In this document: positions 27,501-39,500 of the stretch, piece by piece | How positions within the stretch are numbered: the first letter of the stretch is position 1 | Layout of the letters: each line of letters starts with the position of its first letter | Notes under the pieces: generated by a model | Databases searched by the model: none | Told to the model about the DNA's origin: nothing | What the model saw: only the letters and a program-made list of their open reading frames with translations | DNA from: Mesodorylaimus sp. YZB2_4 | Taxonomy: Eukaryota > Nematoda > Enoplea > Dorylaimida > Dorylaimidae | Assembly (NCBI GenBank): GCA_030248295.1 | Contig: JASANH010000938.1 | Coordinates: 2,294,001 to 2,358,000 of the forward strand | DNA length: 64,000 nt | Direction: 5' to 3' | Position numbers and translations under genes: made by a program

Positions 27501-30500
27501 CGTTCCGTCGCCTAAGCGTTGGTCTAAGCTAGCCTTGGTCGTAATTCCTTTAGGGTCGGCACCTTTCACGCGGGGCACCTATGCTCACCAAATTGGCACC
27601 ACCTGTTTTAACGCTAAAACCCTTCATAAAATCTTCACACTTTGCTGGACCCAAAACAATGACTGTGTGACAGTTTCAAAAGAATTTCTCAATTTTCCAA
27701 ATTTGGCTTCAATGCCAAATCGGCCTGGGAGTATTGCTAGCTTATAGACGACGCTGCGGCCATGGAAACGTAAGGTATATGATCCACAATCGTAACTGGA
27801 CTCGGCTGAACCAAAGGAAGGACCGCGGATAGGAGGTGCTTGACCCCCTTACTCAATTGCAGGAGGAGGAAGAACGTATTCGCATCGAAGAGAGACGACG
27901 CAGAGCCGAGGAGGAACGGCGTTTGAATGAAGAGCGTCAGCGTTTGCTTTTGGAGAAAGAGCAACGCGAACGTGAAGAGGAAGAACGGAGGCGTAGAAAA
28001 GCATTGGAGGATCTGGAGAGGGAGCGGCAACGCGAAGAGAGGGAGCGTGAAATGCAGCGACTTCGCGAACTGGAAGAGGAGCGCGAACGTCTTGCGCGAG
28101 AGGAAGCGGAAAGACGTCGGCGTGAACGTGAGCGGGCCACCGAGGAGGAAAGGAAACGACGCGAAGAGGAAGAGCGTCGTAAGCGAGAACGCGAAGAAGC
28201 CGAGCGGCGTCGGCGTGAGGAAGAAGATAGACGACTGCGTGAACGCGAAGAAGCCGAACGTCGGCGACGCGAAGAGGAAGAGCGCAGACGTTTGGAAGAA
28301 GAAAAACGACGACAGGAGGAAGAGGAACGTCGGAGGCGCGAGGAGGAGGAAAGGAGGCGTCTGGAAGAAGAGCGTCGTAAGTTGGAAGAAGAAGCGCGAC
28401 GTCGACGCGAGCGAGAGGAAGAAGAGAGGCGCAGGCGTGAGAAAGAGGAGGAACGAAGGCAACGAGAACGCGAGCGTTGGGAGCGCGAGCAGCGAGAACG
28501 CATCGAAAGAACCACTGTGGATATCCCCATAGTCAAGGAAACGCATGTCACGCACAAATACATCCCTCCGTCACCAGTGGAAAAGAAGACTGTCACAGTC
28601 GTGATTCCTGAAACGAAGAGACCAGATGTGCATCACGAATGGCATATCCGCCACGAGGAGCACATGGGAGAAGGCATACCCGGCGATACTGCCTTGCCGT
28701 TCGATGAACCCAAACCGATACCAGTCGACGTAAAAATGCGTGAACACGAGGACGAAACTGATGTGATTATGTATGCGGAAGAAACAGAACAGCGAACGAA
28801 ATTCTACGAATTGGAGGCCATCAAACACATGCAAACTGGGGAAATCCTGACCTTCGTGGAAGCCGTACGTCAAGGCTTGTTGGACTTGAGATCTGGCGAA
28901 TTCTTCGATATCATATCCGGGTCCAGAATCTCTTTGCAGGATGCAGTAGAGCGCGGTTACATCTCGCAGTCTTTCAATGACTGTTTGCAAACTCGTTATG
29001 GCATTCGCGATCCAGCTACTGGCGAAGAGTTGACTTTGTTTGAGGCCATACAAAGAGGACTTTACGACCCAGAGTGCCGCCAGCTTCGCGACCCAGCGTC
29101 GGGGGAATTGATGGCGTTGTACGAGGCGTCGAGGTTAGGCGTCATTTCCATGGACAATGTACACCGCTTGATCAAAATGGGTATCTTAAAATTGCCGCCT
29201 TTGCACTTGGAACAAGCTATCGAACAGAAAGTAGTGGACTTGGAAAGCGGACAGTTTATAGGCCGTTTCTCGCGTGAGACGCTGCCTCTGAGAGAAGCTC
29301 TACATAACGGCTATATCACCATATCGTCCCCGTTGACCCCCATGATCGCCGTGACGTTGACGGAGTGCATCGAACAGCGCTTTGTCGATCCGAGTAGTGG
29401 TGACTTCGTGGATAAGAACAGCAGCGAGAAGTTCACTTTGCGCGATGCCGTCTCCAAGCAGAACAATCTGATCAACTTGAACGTGCGCGAGGTGGTGAAT
29501 ACGGGCGAGAGGAAGAGGATTACTGTAGGCGACGCAATTCTTAGGAACATAATCAACACTCGGCAGGGCAACTTCACGGACACGACTCAAAGGCAGACGT
29601 TGAGTTTGTTGCATGCGCACGAACAAGGATATATTCAGAAGCCTATTACGTTGAAGACAGTGGCTGAGAGAGATCTTATCGATTCCTTGGGACACTTCAT
29701 TGATGGGGGCACGAAAAAGAGGATGACACTTTTGGAGGCTGTGGCCGAAGGGTTGCTCGATCCTGATGTGCCACACATTGTTGATCCCAATGAGAAGGAT
29801 ACTATTTCTATCTCGGACGCCTTGGAACGGGGAATCCTGACCCCCCGTGGCTTCTTCGCTTCGCCTGAGACCAACGAGGAGTACACTGTGCACGAGGCGC
29901 ACAAACGTGGTATTCTGGTGGAGCCAGTAAAGTTCACCGTGTTCGATGTGAAGGGGGTTCGAAACACGAAGACCAATCAAATGCTCAGTTTCAACGAAGC
30001 CGTCGAAGTGGGAGCCATTCAGCTGACTGCGGAGCGTTTCGTGGACCTGGCTTCGAACGAGAGTTACTTGCTGCCTGATACGGTCGAGAAGGGCAGATTA
30101 CTCGATCCCATGTTGCACATGATACTGAGCGCCATGGCCGGGATCAGGGACAAACATGGAAATGATATGAACGTGTTCAAGGCCATCGCAACAGGCGTCA
30201 TTGACACGAAAAAAGGGGCCTTCGTGGAGAAACAGAGTAGCACGCATTTGCAGCCGAAAGAGGCTTATGAAAGGGGGCTGATTAGTTTGAAAGGCGCCAT
30301 GCAGCTGACTGCACTTTTCAATGTCCATCCGTCATTGATTGTTGTGAGCAAGATTCCAAAGGTGCGTCGGAAACGTATTCACGCTCGGGTCGGAGAGGAG
30401 CGAGTTCTGGCGGAAGGAGAAGTCAGGATGACATTGGCTGATGCTATGCGTCAAGGTCTGATAGACGCGAGGGCTCAACGTTTCAAGGCTGGAGATCGTG

Positions 30501-33500
30501 AAATCACCTTGCAAGACGCATTGAATCAAGGTTTGGTGGATAGCTCAGCGGAATGGATCGTGCCAGCTTTGGGCACGACTGGTGGTCCCACCGTTCAAGA
30601 ATCGGTCTCTGAACAGATGACTGAAACTAGCCAAGTCTTGGCGCCGAAAGTGCAACCCAGCGGGCGAACGGAGGAGACTGTGACCACTGTCAAACGAATA
30701 CGCACCAAGGAGACAGTGGCGGCTGGCGGTCCCGGAGGAGTGGCTGTCTATCGCGCCATCACCAGTGGTCGGGGCTCGTTGGAAGTGCCAGTGGACGGGT
30801 TGCATGTGTTCACGGCTGAGCGGGACAATTTATTCGATATGAATACCGGCATCTTGAGTGTGCCAGACTCGGATCGCAACTTGACCTTGGAAGAAGCACT
30901 GGAATTGGGTATCTTGAATTCGAAGCAGTTCACTGTCCACGATAAAAAGACCCACGAGAATCTGTCCGTCAGTGAGGCTATAGAAAGGGGAATCATGGAT
31001 TCGACTGGTCATGTTCGTGATCATAAAACTGGCAGGACATTGAGCTTGCAGGCGGCCATCGACGCCGAGTATGTAACCATTGCGCCAGAACAACCAGCTC
31101 GCGCTGCACCAGCCACGAAAGTTATCCAATTTGGAGCTGGTCAAAACGTGGGGCCTGTGATGAGCATAACCCCCATCGGCACATCAGTTATGGAAGAAAG
31201 CGAGGCTTCATTTTCGTTAGACTTGAAGAGTGGAGAAATCGTGGACGGATTCAGTGGTCATAGAATGTCACTGGATGAGGCTGTGCGCACTGGCAAAGTT
31301 GGTCGGGATATCTTGAGAGTGAAGGACGCCTTGACGGATCGAGAACTGTCCTACGTGGATGCTACGAAGTGGGGTATCATTGATAAGGACGCGGATCGGT
31401 ACAGTAATAAGCGTGATGCAACCACGCATAGTCTGAAGGAAGCGGCATCGCGCGGACTGATTTTCTTGACTGGTGGTGTTCCAGAATATTCGAGGGAAGC
31501 AGTCAGAACAGATGTCCGCCAACAGACCAGGAAAATCGTTACTACGAAGGAAGCCGCCATCGCTGGGCCTGCCGCCTTTGTGGACTACAGTTTGCAAAAA
31601 GTGATTGAGTTGGGATGGTATGATCCAAAGAATGGGCATTTTACACACCCAGACACGAAGAAGCAAATGAGTTTGAAGGACGCCGTCATGAAAGGCTTGT
31701 TTAACCCATACGAATCGGTGGTCGTAAACTCGAAAAGTGGGGAGCAGATTTCCTTTTTGGATGCCGTCCAGTCGGGTGTCATTGATGCCAGCACTGGGAC
31801 TATCCTCGACGAGGGCACCAATGAGCGCATGGACTTGAAATCGGCTTGTGAACGTGGGCTGATTCGATCTGGCGTTTTGGCTCAAACTTTGGAGACGGCC
31901 ATATCGAGCGGTCGCGTGGATTTGAGTACGGGCGAAGTGAAATCGCCCGACAGCAGTGGGTCGATGCAGCTACATGAAGCTATTGCCCGTGGCATAATCG
32001 AACCGAACAGCATGGTTGTCAAAGATCCAAGTACTGGCGAGGAGATATCATTCCAGGACGCTGTGAGAGCCAAAATTGTTGACTTGTCGCATGGGTTGGT
32101 CATCAATAAGAGAACTGGAGATGGAGTTAGTTTGACCCAAGCGGTCATGTCTGGCACTATTCAACCCGTTCCAAGGCCAGGCGGAGCAAGGGCGCCCTTA
32201 GCCGTGGCTCCAGCTTCGTACTCTCCCCGTGCAGCACCGAGGGGTGGAGTGAGTCCGGGAAGCCGTGAGCGATTGGTCGATTTGGGTGTTGATAAGCAGG
32301 CCATGGTGAAAGTGATCAAGGACGAGCATGGTGTCGAAAAGGGCGAGTACGTTGACTCCGCTACGGGGATGAAGTTTACTGTGCGTCTGCATGGTGATCC
32401 ATACGCAACACAAATGAAGACCACTGTCAAGTCGACTGCCCAAGTCCAGTCGATCGAGCTGGAGCCGCATGCTGAGCTGATTGGCATTGATAAGGTGCGC
32501 GATAACAGGACGGGACGCGAGATTTCATTGGCTGATGCGCAACGGCTGGGACTGGCCAGGGTCAACAAGCATGGCAAGCAGTTGACGAAAACGTACGCCG
32601 TTTTCCGATCCGATCTATTGAACGCGTTGAAACGGGGTGTAATCGATCCTGGAAAAAATGAAAACGTGTCATTGCCTGATGCAATCAAGTCCCGCCTGAT
32701 CGATATCCAAGATTTGGTTTACGTCCATCCGCAAAGCAATGAGCGCATCGATTTTGTGCAGGCCGCGAACATGGGACTGCTGGATGTGACTTTGGCCGAA
32801 GTGCTGCCTAAAGGAGTGTGCAATCCGGCGAATGGCGAGAGAATCTCGATTCAGAGAGCCATCGATTTGAGAATAGTCGATCCAAAATCTGGAAACGTCT
32901 CGAATCCATTCAAGAATGAACAGTTGACTTGGCTGGACATCTTGAAACCAGTTTATGCCAGCATGACTATGGAGGGCATCTATGATCCCAGAAAGGGCTA
33001 CTCTGTTCCGATCCCGAGTGCTATTAATGAGGGACTGATCGACGTCAAGGCCAGGGAGTACCATAATCCAATCACGAATGAGAAGTACAGTTTGGAGGAG
33101 GCGTCGAAGATCGGCCTGATCGACGAGGGTACCTACAAGGCCATCACCACTCCCAATGTCCATGATTGGCGATCTGGAAAACACGTCTCGCTTTTGGAAG
33201 CTGTGCAGAGCGGCCTAGTGGATGCTCAGCATCGTACCGTACAATTGGCCAAAGGTGTAGTGGTGCCTTTGAGCAAGGCGATCGAGGAAGGCAAGTTCCC
33301 GCAGGACGTTGGACAGCGAATGAGGCGCGTCGACAAACTGACGTTCGCTGAGGCTCTTGGACGAGGTCTGATTGATGTTAGGTCGAATCAGTATCAAGAT
33401 CCGGATACTGTTCGTCGTATGACTGTGGCGCAGGCTCTGCAGGAAGGCTATATCGATACTGGAAGCGTGGAATCGCAAGAAGGCGCTGATGAGAGGAATC

Positions 33501-36500
33501 TATGCAATGTGATTGATTCATACGAATTCGATGAGAACTCTGGCCGCATTCGCGAACAGAAGACGGGACTTTACTTGACCTTCCGCGAGGCCATCGATCG
33601 GGCGGTGATCGATGGCGATTCTTTGATTTGCGATGTCGACACAGGTCGTACTATGACTTTGCGAAGTGCTGTCAACATCGGCCTGATCAATTCCGATGGC
33701 AAGTATGTTGACAAAAAGACGGCAGCTAAACTAAACTTGAAAGATGCGGTGCGGGTGGGTTTGCTGGCCTTGATTTCGAGTCCTATGTTGGCCAGTCAGG
33801 CCTTCGCGGAAGCCATAAAAAGACGTGAAAAGGAAGGATTCAAATTCAAGATCGAAAGACCAGGTAGCCCCAAACTGGGCTCGCCAGGTGGAAGCCGTTC
33901 GGCTGTGGAAGAAATAACCACGTTTAGGATGACTCCGCACTACGAGCCGACTCTGTCCTTGAAAGTCCGCACCGAAGATGTGTCCGATCGGTTGCGGTCT
34001 TTGATCAATGATCCTCAAGCCTATGCAGATCGTCAGCACGATTTCCTCCATCGTTTGCGGGACAAGAATATCGATGTGGATGAGAAGGTGATCGAAAATC
34101 CGGCCAGTGGTAATCGTATCTCGATTCGTGATGCAGTGGAGAGTGGCATTCTGGATGTGGTCAGTGGCGAAGTTGTTCATCCCTCGACTGGACGCCGGTA
34201 TTCAGTCCCCAAGGCGGTTCACATGAAGTACATTCAACCGAGCGCGGCCAAGAGTGTCATGGAAGCGTTGAATCTAAACTTAGAAGAACTCTACGTGTCC
34301 ATGCAAGGCGTCAGTCCACGTTCGGACTTCAGCCCCATTTCGTTCGGTTCACCCGCTAGTGGCGCCTCTTCCGGTCCGACCACAAACGTTTACACAAAGG
34401 AAGTGGCCTGGCGAGGAGATGCTTCTGAACTGCGAGGGTCCAGAGGCGATTTGAGTCAGTACACGACTGTGCGCGGATCGAGGGGCGTGGCAGAAGAGGG
34501 TGGAAGTAGCGCAGTTTATGAGGAGCGCGTTGTGAGGACGACTGAAGAAAGGGATGATGAAGCGCCAGTGGTGACACGGCGGGTAGAAGAAACCATACGG
34601 CGCACAGGTGGGCCACTGAACGCCGAGGAGGAGTCCTCAGTTACTGACCAGGAAACCGAATCGCATTTGATCAAAGAAACTACAGAACCGGTAAATACGG
34701 AGAGTGAAGGGTCGGCTGAGGAAAGCTACTACTTGCGTAGTTCTTCCATTAGGTAACAATTTTGGAGCTAGCCTTGAATTCACCTTGTAAAACTAAATCG
34801 GGTTCTTTTTCGTTTTCCACAGGCTGTAGTGCAGACGACGGCTGTCAGACTGTAGTGTGTATGTGGTGTATGTGTATGCACAGTACGTGGATAACTTAGA
34901 TTAGGTTAGTGCTCACTTAGGGACGTCACTTATGTCAGTATTTTGAGTTGCTATCCGGTTAGAGTACAAGAAGGCGAGCGAATTCCGGCCTTCGACTGGT
35001 GCGAATTATTGCGACTGCTAATTGGATGTTTAGGGGCATGGTGTTCTGTCAATGTCTTGTCCCTGTCTCGTGAGTTTTCGTTCTTTTTTGTGCGTTTTTT
35101 CCGTTTTTGCCGATGCGCTTTTGTGGCAAAACGCACGAGTGAGTGGTCTGTAATTTGTTTTTTTTTGCCGATTTTTATTCTTTTCTCGTTTTATCATGAG
35201 CCAGTTTTTATGTTTTCGTGAGTGAGAATCAAGTATAGGCCCGATTCATTAATGGTTCTACATTTGGTTGCTCTGGTATTGCGACTCTCGTCCTCAGCAC
35301 TGCCCTGTTTTGCGTCGACTTCTCTCTATGTGACTGAAAAATGACTGATTGGATGGCCCATTTCGTTCGTGGACTTTGTTTGGTTGGCTTTCTCAGCGCT
35401 CGTCGTGGGAGCATGGTTTATTTTGATACTGTTTTATACTTCCAAGGTAAAGCATGTTTTTGAAAATTGGGATAGAAAAGCAAAGTAGCATTTTCAGTTT
35501 TGCATGAAGTCAAAAATCTGCAATGCATGAGTGGTTGGTGTCTTTTGCCGCAAGCTTATGTTTTCGTTCTGTTTTTGTCCTCGTCCTTTTTTACATTTTA
35601 TTTTGTATGCACTAAACAACTTGTTTCCAATAATCACTTTGGACTGGTTGAACCACTCGAATTATTGTGTTGGCTTGCCTATGTTCTCCGCCGCCGTCTG
35701 CTTAGCTTTTGGAACATCTCTCACAAATGGGCAAAGAGTAACAGTCTAAATCTATTCATGCAAAAATATTCGCGCTTTCCCGATTTATCTGACTTATATT
35801 ATCTAATATGTCTAATTTTGGTTTGCTGGGGCAGGGAGCGGGAGCGGGTTGCAAGCTTTCTTGGCTTGCATTGCTTTGGGAGAGGAGAGAATGCGATATG
35901 GAAGTGCGCAGCCCCTGATCACATTTTCAATTCGTTAATAGTAGATTTCTTGCACAGGACAACCGCGCAGTTTAGGCATGTCCTTTTTTCTGATAGAATG
36001 GTGAATTATGTATTATTCTATGAATTTAGGACGAAATCGGAGAAAAGTACGCCGCGTGCGGAGATTCGATCGATGGCTTGCTCAGCAAACTGCGTGGAAG
36101 TCGAGAAGATTTGGTGCTTCGATTGTTGGGCTCGGGTGATGTGGTCGATGGACCCTCAGCGGCCTCCAGTGATTTCAAAAGTGGTCTTAAATTAGTTCAA
36201 GTGAGTGAACTTAGTTCCGGTTATACTTTAGGATGGGTCCTAGCCGGCTTAGGGGAGGGGGTGCTGATCTTTCTGAGCAGCGACCCTTCATAATTTTAGG
36301 AAAAAGAACTGGTGCATCGAAAATTGGAAGAAGAAGTAAAACAATCTTTGAAAACGGCTGAGCAATTGTCGAGTGCCGAGGGTGCTGCCGTGTTGTCACC
36401 AGAAGAATATCATAATTTGCGAAGACGAAGCGATGAATTGAAACGGGAATACAACGATGATTCGGTGCGATTGGAGAAAATTATGAACAGGTATGATGGT

Positions 36501-39500
36501 TTTTGTGAATGCTAGTCTGATTGAGCTTGATCATCAGGTTTTATTCAGACTGACTGTCGCATTGAAACTGAAAGAACAATTCGACGCACAAGCAACGGCA
36601 TTCCGTGTTTGGATGGACCAGACGAACAGGTCTTTGGACCAATTGCTTTCTTCTATCGTCGATTCGTCCCAAATTAGTTTGTGTCAGAAACAATGCAGGG
36701 TAAGATTTTTGCAGTTTTGGCTTGTAATTACTCTGACGCACTTTTTTCCTTTTCCAGGAACTCAGTGATGATACCAGCGGTCATAGGTCTGAATTGGACG
36801 CCCTGACGAACTTGGCCAGACAGATTCAAGACGAGGTGAAAGGATATACTAATCAGTTGATCGCTGACGAGGCGATGGTGTCGAACGTCGATGTACCAGC
36901 ATTGATGAGTGTGAAAGCGGAATCGGACATTTTGGGTATGCCGTAGATAGTAAGCTGATGTTCTGAGGCTAATCTGGTGTTTTTTAGCATCTTCGTGGCA
37001 CGCATTGAAAGATCGCTGCCAGTTGTCCCATCATCAATTAGAAGACGCCAAGAATTTCTTCGTCCTCTACACTCAACTGAAGTCTTGGCTGAATGCCAAG
37101 GGCAAATTGGTGGCGATTATGGGCCCAGTTGGTGTGGACACTCGATTGATCGATAATCAGTTGCAGCAGATACAGGTACGCATTTGAAGTCTGATTGGTC
37201 AAAGGCTATTGGCAGGATGCACAGTGCTAAGATAAGGCTTTCATTTAGGTGCTCTTGGACGAATGTGAAAGTCAGAAACCGACTTTGGAAGAGTTTATAC
37301 GGTGCGGAAATTCGCTGATGTCAGCGCAGACGACACCTGAATCAAAGCAGTCCGTCGATGACAAAATTAACGATATCACTGATAAATGGAATGATCTGAT
37401 TGTAAGTTTTAGGATGGTGTCGAATAATCAAAGCTTAAATTTGATGTAATTTTACAGCGTCGCTTGAATGAAAAGAAAGCAGGTCTAACCACAGAAAACG
37501 ATTTGGCGGCAGCATTCAGACGACAACAGAGCGAGTTAAAATCTTGGTTGGATGATGCCAATGATCGAATTGAGAAATTCTTAACCGTCGCTCCCACAGC
37601 TTCGAATGTGGAACAAAGAGTGATTTTCATCCGAGTAAGTGGTCTGCGCGTAGTTGCTGACAGAACGTGAGAAGGGTATGCCTTGCTGCTTTGAAGGAAC
37701 TGCAAGCGGAAATGTATAAAAAGACGCAGGATTTGGCCGAATGCGAGAACACGGCTGATCGATTGGCAGCTGTCTCAGAAAATCCTGGTATCAGAGCTGA
37801 TATCAAGTCAAAATTGCAGGCCGTTCAACAGCCTTTTGGTGAAACAAAGAAGAAATTGGGTAATAATTGCAGGAATATCGTACGGCAGTGTTGCTAATAC
37901 TTTTGTTTACTTAGCTAATTTTCAAAACACAGTCGATCGTTTCTTGTCGGAAGGCAGTGAAATCGGGCGACAAGTGGACGGAATCCTGTCCTGGTTGAAA
38001 GAGGCTAAGACGAAGAAGGACAAGTTCGGCCCGATATCGGCCAATGAAGAAAAGCTAGGATCAGATTTCGAAAAATTCGAAGAATTGTATCGTGACGTCC
38101 TTGATCACGAAGTCGAAATCGGTTTGGTAAAACGCAAGGGAACCGAAGTGGCGCAGAAGAATGATGATGCCAGTTTGAAGCAGAAGGTTCAGGATATTGG
38201 CCAGCTGTGGGATCCGTTGATAGAATGGACGAGGAACAGGTGAGTGACTAAAGTGCTTGTGTGGTCCTGTAGCATCCGTTTTAGAACGCGCTTGGTTTTT
38301 TAGGCGATCTCGACTGGATGGGGCCGTGAACGTTGAAAATCAATATAAGCGTGCTGTGGGCATATTTCTGCCTCACTTGATCGCTGCGGAAGAAGAACTG
38401 AATCAATTGCGCTCGAATCCGAGAGCCATCACCGTTGCCACGTGCGAGAAGGATTATTCGGGTGTACAGGTAAGTCAGCTTGTGGGGAAGGTGCCGGCCT
38501 TTGCTGTCACGTAGTTCGTACTGTAGGAGTTCCGGAACAAGATCGCCAGCTATACCCACGAATGGACGTCAGTCGAACATCTCGGCGAAGAACTGATCAA
38601 ATGCACGGACGTTGACCATCTGGACGTGCAAGACAAGATGGACAAACTACGTGATCGGTGGCATATTTTGAGCAAGAGTGCCAGAAAGCTGGCCAAGGAT
38701 CGGGATGCTCAGTTGCGTGCACTGGTCGAATTCAATCAAGCCGCTGCCGAAACTGGTAGTTCGATCGTCCAGTGTCAAGATCACGTGTTGAAGGCGGCCG
38801 ATTCACACAGCTCGGCTGATTTGGACAAACTGAAGAGCGTAGTCGATGGCCTGTTGGCATCTGTCCAAGCGAAGTACACGTCCGCTACAGACGCGGCCAA
38901 GAATGTCAAAGAAAGAAGCAGCAATGCGGCCGACGACTTTAGCGAAGTGGACGGTACTTTGGCATCGTTGGATGGAAAAATCAACGATTTGCGAGCAAGC
39001 GCGGATAGTAAAATCGCTCGTATGGAAGCCGCTTCATCGTCCGTTTCCGAAATAAAGGCTCGAATTCTCTCGTTGGATAAAGAACTCCAAAATTTGTCGA
39101 CGGAATTTGAAAATTTGGGACCATTGGCCAGAGATCCGGAAGTGGTGATTAATCAGCTGAAATTAACAGAAGACTTTCTGAATGCGATTAAACGAAAGTC
39201 GACTGACCTCGATGAAACCAAGGCGGCCATTGAAGACTTACGGAATCGAGGATATCCTTCGGACGCAGCCATTTGCGACTCATCGCTCGATCGATCTCGC
39301 GATGCTTTCAGTGACTTGAAATCGAAGAGCGAGGTTCGATGTCAGGAATTGAGAAAGTTGAGCGGCGAATTGGACGATTTGCTGCGAGATAACGAGAAGG
39401 CTCGAAGCGATATTTTGCGTGCGGCTAGTTCGGATATGCTAGATAAGCCGCTATCGAATGAAGGCCAGGATATCTCGTCGCAGTTGCACGCGCTGCAGGT

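Noticed and set aside
27746-27771. Short ATG-containing segment with flanking splice-like sites before the plectin exon
   Set aside because: Its length and phase do not fit either neighbour, so it cannot be supported as a micro-exon or start.
27737-28596. Long minus-strand open frames (Phe/Leu-rich and Arg/Ser-rich) opposite the Glu/Arg-rich spectraplakin segment
   Set aside because: They are the complement of GAR/CGN-type codons in the coding strand; the low-complexity pattern explains the lack of stops.
34751-34760. AG|GTAACA at the end of the plectin exon as a splice donor
   Set aside because: Joining to the next known exon (36030) would shift the frame and reach a stop; the direct TAA fits the A-type isoform better. 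It remains possible if an unseen exon exists.
35500-36195. A 231-codon plus-strand open frame before the spectrin arm
   Set aside because: It reads through intron and then the wrong frame of exon 36030-36200; the true frame of that exon is [16 protein letters not shown].
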